Shown here: positions 12,601 to 23,599 of the stretch, in pieces | Position numbering within the stretch: the stretch's first letter is position 1 | Layout of the letters: each line of letters starts with the position of its first letter | Origin: Austropuccinia psidii | Lineage: Eukaryota > Basidiomycota > Pucciniomycetes > Pucciniales > Sphaerophragmiaceae | Assembly (NCBI GenBank): GCA_023105745.1 | Contig: JALGQZ010000011.1 | Span: 30,192,612 to 30,256,611 of the forward strand | Length of the DNA stretch: 64,000 bases | Direction: 5' to 3' | Program-made: the position numbers and the translations under genes | The notes under the pieces: model-generated | The model's input: the letters and a program-made list of their open reading frames with translations, nothing else | Told to the model about the DNA's origin: nothing | Database searches by the model: none

Positions 12601-13440
12601 ATATGCTAAATTGTTTTTGCTTTTCATAATATTTATTAACTGAATTAGAGAATTAAATGAGGATTCAAGAGGGCTTATCCCTAATATGGGTGGCCTTTGA
12701 TTTTATTTCCAATATGTTCAGTATCTGGGGTAAAACCTCCTGGTACCCACTCCACTAATCTGAAGTTTATACTCCTATCTATTTTGATTAAATGGATAGG
12801 GATTTAGGCTTCAACATAATGGTCATAATCTGGATCGCTTTTGAAATTGTCAAATGGCCATCTGCATTGATATGGCCTTTTCCTTCTTTGTATATGATGG
12901 TCATATTTCCACTTTACTCTTGGATGGCCATTTGGCACCTCATCATGTGCCTATTTGTAGTCTTAATTTTGAGTAAAGACTTGAGCTCAGTACATTCTGT
13001 GTATAATTCAAAGACTGAAACCTCTAAATAATAATGGGGTTTTTCTCAAGCCCATGCCAAACATAAACATTCTTTATGATTTGCTCCATACCTGGCCTAT
13101 GAATATTTCAGTTTCCTTGAGATGTAATAAATCACTCCTTCTTTGGCATCATCATCCACAATTTGTTTTTTTGTGAAGAGCTCTCCCTAAGCCTTGACTG
13201 CAAGTTGCATCTATGTACAGCTTGAATGGAAGTTCAAAGTAAGGTAGAATAAGGACAGGTGCATTGGTGAGTTCATGTTTGATCCTCTCAAATGAATCTC
13301 TTCTATACTTGGTAATCTCAAGAACTATTGCTTTTGAACATAAACTGTATAAGATGCTAGTTATTTGGGCAAAGATTTTGATTTTATTTGCATAGTAGCT
13401 AGAAAACCCAAGGAAAGATTGAATTTCCTTCATACTGGAT
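12601..13440 (-). pseudogene. RNase H region and RH-IN linker of D1
   Basis: The minus-strand open piece 13433-13152 reads MKEIQSFLGFSSYYANKIKI, then YRRDSFERIKHELTNAPVLI, then KLYIDATCSQGLGRALHKK. The YIDA and GLG motifs are the first part of the Ty3-type RNase H. The rest, down to the integrase zinc region, is only fragments matching D2 62470-63080. Decayed. Confidence 0.78.
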
Positions 13441-14300
13441 TTTGCAGTAATTCTTCTAATATGATTTAGTATATGGCAAGGCTAAGGACTGAGACATTAT
13501 GTCTCAATTCCAATAGCTCCTGGTGGCCAAAATTACACTTCTTGAGTGAAATATTCAGATTGATGGGTGTGCACTTACTCAATACTCTGTCTATGTATTG
13601 AACTTAGTCTTCCCATGTTTCTGAGTATATAATTATATCATTAATATAAAATACCATCCAGCTCTTGGAATATTGTGCCCATAATACTTTGGAAGTGTGA
13701 TGGTGCATTTTTGCTTCCAAATGAAATTCTGGTGTACTCATATATATAACCATGTGACATATGATTCTGAGTAGTTTAATGAATTTTGGTTTAACTCTAT
13801 TCTGGTGAAAATTGTTCATAAAATTAATCTTGGGGATGTATTTTGCTTTCGCCAGATTATCTAGAGCATGGAGTATCCTTGGTACAGGGTACCTTCCAGC
13901 CCTAGTGTAATAATTCAGTGCTCTGAAGTCTCCAAACAATCTACATTCTCCATCAGGCAAAGTGATTAGGACAGGTGTGATTACTTCCACAATTTCATTG
14001 TATCCAATATTTCTGATGAAATCCATATTTAGGATTTCATTTACATTGTTTCCAATTTCTTTCCTAGTTCCCAAGCTTTTTGGATATGGAGGTCTTCTGA
14101 AAATTGCTGGATAAGATTTTTCTACATCCAGATATAATTCTATATCAAGGCCTCTAACCTTCCTAAGGGTTCTTCCCATATGGAAAAGGCTGGTCTATTC
14201 TTCCTCAGTATTTTCACTAAACTGAGCTTCTGTTTACTTGTGAGTTTAGAACTTTATTTCCCCTCTTTTAATTCATTAATTAATCCTTACAAAGGATTGT
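13441..14300 (-). pseudogene. Reverse transcriptase of D1, catalytic box YIND
   Basis: The longest open piece is 14179-13604 (191 codons): GLDIELYLDVEKSYP, RRPPYPKSLGTRKEI, TPVLITLPDGECRLFGDFRA, RYPVPRILHALDNLAKAKYI and LLRIICHMVIY. The segment that should read MPFGIKNAPAHFQRM is scrambled by a frameshift, and the polymerase box reads YINDIIIYSETWED where D2 has YIDD. The Asp to Asn change removes a catalytic residue. Confidence 0.83.
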
Positions 14301-14439
14301 GGTTGGACAATCAGTATATATTAAGTTAAAATATTTTTCCTTGTGGGTACCTATGGAAATATGCCTATTTTCAATGTTCTAAATATAAATTCAATACATC
14401 CTTTGGCAGTATTTTCCAAGTAGGAATATTTCACATGGT

Positions 14440-15047
14440 GGAATGTGATCTACAACTTGCCAGTATTAATTGGTCTTTCAGCAAGTTTAATAGCCTTTTT
14501 GCCAAGAGTTCCCTTTGCTGAGGGCTGGCAGACAGCATTGTGACAGAATACTAGGATGTGGGAAGATTCAAGCACCAAAGGCTCTGGGTTGAGTCTGATA
14601 TTACCTTGCCTGTGGGGTATTCTTATCACTTTAATAATGGTCTCAATAGATGTCATCTTTCCTGATGAAATTTTGAAATTCTTTTCCTTAGTGGGAAAGA
14701 TTTGGCATTTCCAATTGGGGAAATTACTTTCCAAATACTATCTGTCCACTATTGAGAAGTGTGCCACACTTTCAATTATAAATGGGGGTTGAGAATTATC
14801 AACACAAACAGTAATATTTGTGGCTTTCCCATGAATGTATTCCATTCCTTCAATCTGTGTAGCTGGGAATTTTTGTGCATCTTGTGTAGGTTTTCACAAG
14901 TTTTTATTTGAACTTTTTTGTGCTAATCCTGTCTCACACTGTATTTTCTGGATTTATAGCTGGGAGTCCTCTTGTTACTCCACCAGGAATTCCTCTATTA
15001 GGTATTTCTCATAATCAGAGTTTTCTCTAATTAAATAAACCATATAG
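14440..15047 (-). pseudogene. Protease region of D1, ending at the B1 insertion
   Basis: The minus piece 14734-14450 reads NFKISSGKMTSIETIIKVIR, then PHRQGNIRLNPEPLVLESSH, matching D2 at 61045-61170. Upstream (14734-15047) are broken equivalents of D2 60690-61010, including the stretch corresponding to NKNLCKHTQDAQ. The sequence stops exactly at 15047, where the B1 5' LTR begins; it resumes at 25595. Confidence 0.75.
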
Positions 15048-16971
15048 TGTCAGTCTTTGAGATACAACCACATATCCAAGAGGTTCACAAGAAAAACTTT
15101 AGAATTATTATTCCTCCAAATAATCATCTTAAAATTAGAAATAATACCATAAAAAAGCATAAATTTTGAATCAACTTGGAATATGATGACTAAAAAATGT
15201 GAAATAAATTACACCATTAGGTTTCCCATGATACAACACACATACCTCCTTTTTATGGCATATCTGTAAGTTCAATAACTAAGGAGGAATAAGCTGAAAA
15301 TGCCATAGAGCACATAGATTGCTATTTATATCAGAGGCCAATGGGACAGAATGTAAAATAAATTGCACCATTGGATTCCACATGAAAAAATACACATAAA
15401 ACAATTTTGTGTCTTTTCTCTCAAGTCAATACTTTAGGAATTAAGCTGAATATATGCACTTTTTTGGTCAGTGCATACATTCATGATTTTTAGCTAATAT
15501 CTCTTGAAATATAAATGATAGTGAGTTAATCGAAATATGGAGTTAGCAAGTCATCACTTTAAGAACACATATATGAAATTTATTTGACAAGTTCTAAACA
15601 AGGTTATAACTTTTAAGGGTTTATTGAACAAAATTGCTAGAGCTGTTGACCACTTTGTTGTAAAGATGGTCCAAACTTGAAAAAAAGTAGATATTAATGC
15701 TTGACTAGCTTGTACGTGAATAATAATGTATTTTTTACCACAATATTCAAGATTAAACCCCCTGAAATCAAGGTTTGAAGCTTAAAATATTGAATTTTGA
15801 CTGAAAAGTTGAGATACAAGAAAAATCATCAAAAAAAGAATTTTGATGATGTAATAGAATACTCTTGACAGTTCAATAAGGACATTCCAAGCTATCGGAA
15901 TTTATCATCTGGAGAGATTTAGCATGTATAACTTAGAAGCTATGAATGATCAAAGCTTAAGCTTAAAATTGATCATTTATGATCACTCACTGTAATTGTA
16001 TTTTAAGTTTAACAGCTATATAAGTGATAAGAATGGTGAATAATATTAGATTATGAGCAGTTACCGTAAAATCCACGAAGTTTAGGCTTCTGCCAAGCCT
16101 ATGATGTCATCAAACTTAGAGTCATAATGATAACTCTAAATAATGACATAATAATGAGATAAGATAGTTTGATCATGGTGTAATCATCACTAAGCCTCAA
16201 GATATTGATCATTTATGTTGGATATCATCAGTAAACGTCTTCTAAAAGCCGAATGGGCACTAGAAGGGAGGAATTTGCTATAAATAGAGCTCCTTTTACT
16301 CTATTTCCCAACCAGATGCATAAAAAAACATTAAATAAAAAGGTAAAATATTCCTTCTTTATATATAAATCACTTATATTATCAAAGAAAAAGGGTGGAC
16401 TTCATTATAATCAAAAATCTTGACGTGATTACTACATTTTCTCACTTGATTTTGTTATATTTCTCTATAAATTTAATTTCCACATAAAATTAAGAATATT
16501 TGTAATTTCTCTTATTTTATTTTGTAAATACAATGTAAATAGGTTGTATTTACATATTTTGGCGTAAAATCTTTCAAAATTATTATATGAAGTGTTAAAA
16601 GTAGGTTATTTTCTCTTTTATAATAGTTTCTCTCTATTATTCCTCTTAATAATTCTTTCATTAATATGGATAGTATTTATATTAATATATAGCTTGAATA
16701 TTGGTAATATTATTGATATTAATTATTTTTTATTATGAAAAACAAATTTTTACACCTTTATCATTTGTTGGTAACAATAATAAATAGTTTTAAATATCTT
16801 AATCATTATATGTTAATATATTTATTTTTATTATATAAGTTATATTATTATATTTATTAATTCTTTCTTATTAGAGTTACTATTTATCTTATTCATTTAA
16901 TAAGGACATTCATATTTCAATAAGTGAAATATTTGTACTATTTACGTATTGTTTCAAAGTCAAACATTAGA
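15048..16971 (+). repeat. 5' LTR of B1
   Basis: 1924 bp, TGTCAGTCTTTGAG at the start, aligning throughout with 23600-25594. Shared landmarks include CCACATATCC, CTTTTTTGGTCAGTG, TTGACCACTTTGTTGT and the promoter block at 16279. The two LTRs differ at many positions by eye, so B1 inserted long ago. Confidence 0.9.
16279..16339 (+). promoter_or_regulatory. LTR promoter (TATA box) and poly(A) signal of the B family
   Basis: TATAAATAG at 16279-16287 is followed by TTTTACTCTATTTCCCA and, about 50 bp on, AATAAA near 16333. The 3' LTR has TATAAATGG at 24817-24825 and AATAAA near 24866; the inverted LTR at 25763-27484 has the same TATA block near 26475. The order (TATA, short spacer, AATAAA) fits U3, a short R, and U5. 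Conservation in three diverged LTRs supports function. Confidence 0.7.
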
Positions 16972-16990
16972 TTTGGGGGCCTGGCAGGTT
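16972..16990 (+). other. Primer-binding site of B1
   Basis: Directly after the 5' LTR: TTTGGGGGCCTGGCAGG. The core TGGGGGCCTGG starts with TGG, as expected for pairing with a tRNA CCA end. D2 has the same core at 55934-55944. I cannot name the tRNA. Confidence 0.65.
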
Positions 16991-17469
16991 TTGAATACAA
17001 AGACCTTTAAAAAAAAGAGCCATTTTGTGTTTATCCAATGATGGATTATATTAATAATTATGAAATTATATAATAATTTTGAATTTATTTATTTTAAGAG
17101 CTATTGTGCCATTTGGAAAGCAATTGTACTGTCTTACACCTGGCGTTTCACATCCTTAGACTTGTAAGAAGTTTCTTTGAGTGACTCTAGTGATTAAAAA
17201 AATATTTTTAAATCAAAAATGAATTTTTATTATAAATTAATATTAAAAAGAATCATATTAATTCCATCTCATTATTCAAAAATAAAAATATAAAAATAAT
17301 AAAAAATATACAGAAAAAACCAATAAAAAGAGTTATTTTTATTCTATTTTTTCATTTCTTTTATTAATTTTATTCATTCAAACGATAGTTAAGCAGTTCC
17401 CACATGGAAATTTCCATATCCTATCAAAAAATAAAAACTTCAAGAAAAGACTTAATTTATTCATCTTTT

Positions 17470-18246
17470 TAGTGTTTGCAGACAACCCAGCAGAGGATAA
17501 TCAAACCACTTTTGAGAGATTGGTGGAAGAAACTTTTACAAGTTCTCCAACAACAATTGTCAATAAGGAGAAAAAGCTATAAAATTAGTCTTTCCAGGAC
17601 CCACTATTCAGGACTCTAAAGGTCAGTACCTCCTTTTTAATTTCCATGAAAAGTTTTTTTGTGTTCTGAAATCTTTTGTTTTCTTAAATTTTTACTATTA
17701 CTACTAGAAAAAGATCCAAATACTCCATTCAATCAGATGGAGGTGGACTCAGAAGTAGAGTTGATCCCTCAAAAGGGAAAAGAAAGGGCAAAATCACCAG
17801 TGGAATGGAATCCACACAAGGAAGTGCCATATCTAAAAGGCAAGTCACAGATATGCCCATGATTTCTGAACCAGAATTGGAACTAAGTATGAGTAATTCC
17901 AACAGAGAAAAATCACATTCAGAGGGCTCAAATAGACACTTATATGAGCCAGTACAAACAATATTACACAGTGTCCAAAGAAAAAGATTGGGAAATGTTG
18001 CCACAAATCCACCAAGGAGTGATGAACCCCTGGAATATCCTGAAAAAATTTCCCAAAGAGGAGGAAATAGTGAGATATTCCAATGGATTGAATCCACTAT
18101 CATACAAGCCTCAAATCATAATGATAAAGGAATACCATTTAAAAAAGAATAAGGCAAGCAAAGAAGAAGCCCCAGTAGCTTCTACCAGCAAGCCTCAAGC
18201 CAACGAAATTCCCCAAGAAGGGAAGAAGAACAAGAAAAAGAATTAG
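17470..18246 (+). pseudogene. Gag N-terminal region of B1 with two overlapping frames and a likely intron
   Basis: A possible intron runs 17622-17707 (GTCAGT...CTACTAG, 86 bp). After it, frame 17805-18152 encodes a polar, disorder-like sequence (STQGSAISKRQV, SNREKSHSEGSN). The overlapping frame 17944-18246 starts MSQYKQYYTVSKEKDWEMLP and ends in a Lys-rich tail (EGKKNKKKN), looking more like a folded domain. The first frame is broken by TAA at 18150-18152 but resumes (GKQRRSPSS). No catalytic function; Gag-related proteins of unknown role. Confidence 0.6.
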
Positions 18247-19695
18247 AGGAAACCATATTAACCAGGTTACAGGATACCAAAAATCCAAAAAGATGCCATG
18301 AACAGTGTCTTTAAGATGGCCAGAACCTTGGTGAAATTCAAGGAAAAGAGGAACAAAGAGTGAGACAACCCCATTTCCCAAAAAAATAACTTTGTCTCCT
18401 GGTGTTGTAAATACTTTAACTGAAATTAAGAATAGTATATTGCCTCTTAAAGACATTAAAAATAGTCTATCATCCTTACAAGAAATACATAACAGCTTAC
18501 AATCTTTAACAAAAAATGTTGTGCAAAACAAAAAAGAAATTGATAACATTAAATTTATGGTTGAAGATAATGAACCAAAAAGTCTAATTGAAAATACTCA
18601 GAATTTAATACAAGAACAACAAGAATTGTATAAATACATAAAAGATATCAAAGAAAAAACTTGAACAATCAATTATGATGTGAGCATTGATAATTTAACA
18701 GAAAAATTAAACAAATTAAGTATTTCTGTTGAAACATTTGAAGAAAAGACTTCATCACACTAAAACCTACTTCTAGACCATGTATAAAAGAGTAATGAAG
18801 CAAGAATAAATCCTAAAGATGACATTCAAAGTGAAATGAGACTTATTACTGAAAAAATGGATAAAATAATTGAGGATAACTCAAATATGCCAAGGTTATC
18901 AACCCCATTTTCTCACATAAGAAGTCCTGTTAAACCAAAAGAGGAATTAATAAACCCATTAATGACAGACTTGAGAAATCAAGCCAATAACCAAATTTTA
19001 ATGAAGGAAGCACCTCAATTAAAATAATGGCAAACATTCACAGGTGAAGGTGAATATGACCATATGTCATTAATTATAACAATTGATATGTTACAAGAAG
19101 ATTATGCCATACCAGATGAATTAATCACTGAAAGATTGAATTCATTATTTGAAAAATCTGGAAAAAGATGGTATTATGGAATAAGGCAGACAAATGGCAA
19201 AAATAACTGGTCTTGGTGGAAGCAAGAAGTAATCACCAAGTGGGCTAATGATGCCTGGAGGTAAAAAATAGAAAATGCATTTGAAAATTACTTTTTGATC
19301 CAGATAAGGATAAAACTTTGACTTGGTTCTTGAGCCAAGTTGAAATATTGAATGCACTGTACCCAGAAATGTCACAAAAGATGGTGCACTTGAAGATACT
19401 TAAGAAATGTGGAGGAGACTTAGAACATGTCCTGAGAAGCAGGTGAATAGAACCATGCTCCACAGAAGAATATATCAATGCACTAGAAGATATAGTGACA
19501 AGAACTAAGATTGGCAGAACTTGGAAAAAAGTGGACATCAAAAGTCCAAATAAATAATTTATCAAGAAATATAAATCAAGAGAACATTTAAAGCCCAATA
19601 CACCCAACAGTAATGAGAAAAGAAAATGCCATAAATGTGGAGGTATTGGACACTTAGCCAATAATTGCCTTAAAAAGGCAAAGATCAGTGAATTT
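18247..19695 (+). pseudogene. Gag central and nucleocapsid region of B1
   Basis: 18392-18664 is a coiled-coil-like stretch (NTLTEIKNSILPLKDIKNSL, FMVEDNEPKS). 18836-19264 carries SLIITIDMLQEDYAIPDELI and KRWYYGIRQTNGKNNWSWWK, capsid-like features matching the D-family Gag (SISDYW..., RRNWPWWK). Several stops interrupt (for example at 18662, 19025 and 19261). The knuckle CHKCGGIGHLANNC at 19627-19668 is a perfect CX2CX4HX4C for RNA binding. Confidence 0.78.
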
Positions 19696-20520
19696 GTGGA
19701 AACAGAGGACCACAATGACAAAGAAGAAGAATCAGATTTTGAAAAGGAAACTAAAGAATCAGAAAATTCTGAAAGTGATGAAATTAATATAACTAATGCA
19801 CAAATTAATAATATTGATTTAATATATGAAGTATCAGATGTTAACTCAAACTTAGTACAAGTTGGAGCATCTGATACAAGCCTAACAAGCATACAAGATC
19901 CAAAACTGTATAGAACCAAACATGCAAAAGGAATGGGATATACAGCTGGAAAGTCAAGTATAAGCATTTTTATGGTTGAAAACCAAGAGGAAAAAGTAAA
20001 ATTAGATATAGGAGCATACTGTACATGTGTTGGTAAAGTTTATTTGAAATAAATTGTACCAGATTAGGAAGAAAAACTTATACCAATAGAAGGAGTCAAA
20101 TTTTGTAGTGCCAGTGAAAGCATTAAGCCCCTTGGAATAATTGACTTAACACTAATTTTTCCTCACCCTTCAAAATGTATAAGAGTGAAAGTTGAGTTTT
20201 TAGTAATGGAAAACTGTACTAGTAACCACTTTAAACTTGGAAATGATTACTTGTAAATCTATGGCATAGATATCTCAAATCAAAAAGACAGATATTTTAC
20301 CACAGGAGACAATAAGAGAAATAAATTTGGGCTTTTAAATAACAAAAAACAAATTAAAGCCATAAAAAAAGAAGAAGAGAAAAACACAGAAAAAGACTTT
20401 TTCATAGGGGACCAACTTAAAGAGGTAGAATTAAATCAAGAACTAAAAGAAAAAATCAAAGAGAAATTGATTGACCTCTTATTCAAATATAAAGCTGCCT
20501 TTAAAACTGACTAAGATCTA
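19696..20520 (+). pseudogene. Protease region of B1, active site DIG
   Basis: Acidic linker (DHNDKEEESDFEKETKESEN), then KVKLDIGAYCTCVGKVYLK, where the retropepsin D-T/S-G motif is DIG at about 20004-20012. Ile replaces the Thr/Ser, which should disable the protease. TAA at 20050-20052; the same frame then continues with FCSASESIKPLGIIDLTLIF and LGNDYL, where TAA near 20254 follows the second signature. Further stops lie downstream toward RT. Confidence 0.75.
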
Positions 20521-21340
20521 CTACGTGCCATTAACAAATTGAAGTAGACATTATCCTTAATGTAGAAAAACCTTATCCACCTTTGTTAAGGAGACCAGCT
20601 TACCCAGAAAGCCCAAGAGCAAGAGAAGCCTTGGAGGTACAGATTAAAGAATTAATGGACCTTGGGTATTATGGAAAGTAGGACATAATGAACAGGTAGA
20701 GGTCACTAAACATGTCATTATTACTTGGAAGAATGGAAAATCAAGGATGGTAGGGGACTTTAGAGCTCTAAATACCTACACTATCCCTGACAGATATCCA
20801 ATACCCAGAATTCAAGAGACATTTACACAAGTGTCACAGGCTAAGTCCATTACAGCAATGAATTCTCATCAACATATATTAAAAGAAAATGATAAGTAAC
20901 TACTGAGGATAATAGTCCACTGTAGAGTATATGAGTATTTAAGGATGCCATTTGGTATAGAAAATGCACCTTCCCATTATCAAAGGATGATGAACACCAT
21001 AATTCCTGAAGAGTTATCAGAAGGATGGCTGATCATCTATATTGATTATATTATAGTTTGCTCAGAAACCTGGGAAAGTAACTTAACAAGACTTGAAAGA
21101 GTACTACAAAAGATAGTCCAAGTGAATATTAAAATTTCCCTCAAAAAGTGTAATTTTTCAAATAGTGAGCTTAAAGCACTGGGACATGTTGTATCTGGAC
21201 TAAGCTTAGGCATAGATAAAAACAAAGTAGCAGAATTACTAATGAAACCAATGCCCTAACCCAAAAAAGAAATACAATCATCTATAGGATTTTCTTGTTA
21301 CTAAAAACATCATATAAAGGACTTTGAAAGAATTGCCAAA
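20521..21340 (+). pseudogene. Reverse transcriptase of B1, catalytic box YIDY
   Basis: Broken N-terminal pieces (NVEKPYPPLL, RRPAYPES, VTKHVIITWKNGKSRMVGDF, RYPIPRIQETF) lead to 20945-21259: MPFGIENAPSHYQRMMN, IYIDYIIVCSETWE, KISLKKCNFSNSELKALGHV. The box YIDY at about 21046-21057 has lost the second catalytic Asp. A TAA near 21257 and a defective connection segment follow. Confidence 0.82.
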
Positions 21341-21880
21341 TTCTTGTATAAGCTCTGTGACCAACAGATATTTTATGAAATGACTGAAGATAGAGTAAAA
21401 GCATATGAGGAATTGAAAAATTCCCTCAGAAATTCCCCATTTCTTCTAATGCCAGATTGGAAACTACCTTTTGAACTATACATTGATGCTTGTGGGGAAG
21501 GATTAGGTGCTGCACTACACCAGACACAAATCATTAATGATAAACCTGTTGAAGGACCAATTCGCTTCATTTCAAGACAAATTAAGGAAACAGAAGCAAG
21601 ATATGGAGCAAGCCAAATGTAATGTATTTTCTTAGTATGCGCTTTAGAAAAATTATATTATTATCTGGATGGTATGGTGATTGATATAATAACAGACTGT
21701 AATGCTGTAAAATCTTTGTTAAATGTGAAGACAACAAATACACATAAGCTAATATGGCAAATTGCTATCCAAGAATATGGGGGAAATATGACTATAGTCC
21801 ATAAATCTGGAAGTATTCATAAAAATGCGGATGGTCTTAGTAGATGGGCTTTAGCAAATAAACCTGAAAACCCAGCATGA
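21341..21880 (+). pseudogene. RNase H of B1
   Basis: 21344-21622 reads [20 protein letters not shown], then [18 protein letters not shown]; a frame change follows. 21674-21880 reads [20 protein letters not shown], then [17 protein letters not shown] and [10 protein letters not shown]. The first pieces hold the YIDA and ITDC aspartates; ADGLSRW is the typical end of Ty3-type RNase H. Confidence 0.8.
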
Positions 21881-23481
21881 GTGCCACAGGAAGAGCACCA
21901 TATAGAAGGCATATGTGTCACAGACATTGGCACATAATTCTTTAAGCAAGTGAGAGAAAACTATAAGATTAATAATACCTGTCATATCCTATGCCAACTT
22001 CTGATGAAAGACTGAAAATACCCATCACTCTCATCCAAACTAGATGAAATATGAAAAAAAGCATATGATGAAGGAAGATTCTACCCCATTGATGAAATAC
22101 TGTATCATAGGACAAAACACACATGTGTTATGACCTTAACAGATAGAACCTTAATAAATACTAAATTACATGAATGTCATGATAGTGTTGCTTCTGGAAA
22201 TCTCTCAGAAGATAGGACACTAGAAAGGGTTAAAACCTGCTCTTGGTGGCCAAACAGGAGAAAGGATGTTTCAGAATACTGCCAAACCTGTGACAGATGT
22301 CAAAAAGAAAACAAAGCCACAGAAAAGAAATTTGAACTGATGATCCAAATCCAAGAACCAAAATCCCCATGGGAAATAGTTCATATGGATTGGGTGACAG
22401 CCTTACCTCAAGGAGGAGACAGGAGTTGTAATGCATCCCTAGTACTGGTTGACAGATACAGCAAATCTCAAATGTTCTTACCATGTCATAAAGATGACAC
22501 AGCTATGGACACAGCCATAATGATAAGGAATAAAGTTATTGGCCATTAAGGCTTATTCCAAAATATCATAAGTGACAGAGACCCAAAATTCACTTCAGCA
22601 TTATGGACAAACCTCCATAATTTGTTTGGGACAAAGTTATCGTTCTCAACAGCTTACCACCCTCAAACTGATGGTCTCGCAGAAAGAATGATACCAACCT
22701 TGGAAGACATAATCATAAGATCTTGTGCTTATGGACTAGAATTCATAGACTCTGATGGCTTTACCCATGATTTCTGTACCCTGATACCAGATGTTGAACT
22801 GGCATATAAACTATCAATCCATTATTCGACTGGAAAAACACCAGAAATGTTAGAAGAAGGTTGGAATCCAAGACATCCTTATGAGACCCTCAAAAAGGAC
22901 TTAGTGGATATACATCCAACAGCAAGAAGTTTTGAAATAATGCTTGACAAAGCTAGAAATCATGCAAACAGATGTATGCAAGACTCTTTAAATATGCAAA
23001 AGAAAGATGGGATAAAAGTCAAAAACCACCTGACTTTGAAATGGGAGACTTGATCTTAGTCTCAAATCTGAATTTTCATAATATCAAAGGCCCAAAGAAA
23101 TTGAAAGGTTTCTTTGCAGGACCATTTATGATAAAAGCACTACATGGACCTAATGCTGTGCAATTGGAGCTAACAGGTGAACTTAGGAACAAACACCCAG
23201 CTTTGCCTGTAAGTCTGATAAATCCTTACAACTCAAGTGACAAAGATTTATTTCCACTGAGAAATAATCTCCCACTTTAAATTCCCCCTCTAGAAGAAGG
23301 AAAAGGAAAGAAAATTGTAAAAGTCCTTAAAGAAAGAATGAAAATAAAGAAAAAAGAAAGGAAGTACCTTGTAAGGTATAGAAACCCAGCTCAAGAAAAT
23401 GAATTCCTAATTGAGAAAAAGATAACTAACTGTGATAAACTACTAGGAAGGTTCAGACATGAAAGACAACCTAAAGAATAA
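21881..23481 (+). pseudogene. Integrase with chromodomain-like tail of B1
   Basis: 22130-22549 holds the zinc region (ECHDSVASGNLSEDRTLERV ... CQTCDRCQ) in which GHLSE has become GNLSE, losing one His, and MDWVTALPQGGDRS with the first core Asp. After TAA at 22547-22549 the same frame gives [13 protein letters not shown] and [13 protein letters not shown] (second Asp and Glu). 22972-23280 carries the GPY/F module (FAGPFMIKALHGPNAV). After TAA at 23278-23280 the tail reads ERKYLVRYRNPAQENEFLIE, a degenerate chromodomain, ending at TAA 23479-23481. Confidence 0.84.
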
Positions 23482-23599
23482 AACAGTTAAGCATTATTGA
23501 GCTTCAAGACTAAGAAAGTATAATGAAGAGGGACAACAGTGGATGAAACCCTAATTAACTATATCAGATTGTAGTACAGGACGCTTTGGTGGTAAAGAT
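23482..23599 (+). other. B1 3' untranslated stretch with polypurine tract
   Basis: 118 bp between the last pol stop and the 3' LTR, ending CTTTGGTGGTAAAGAT. The GGTGG-AAAG-A block directly before TGTGAG is the probable plus-strand primer and resembles 8879-8890 in the F remnant. Confidence 0.6.

Noticed and set aside
19245..19967. 240-codon minus-strand frame
   Set aside because: It lies opposite the B1 Gag knuckle and acidic linker; hydrophobic Leu/Ser content arises from the complement of Glu/Lys codons. A shadow frame.
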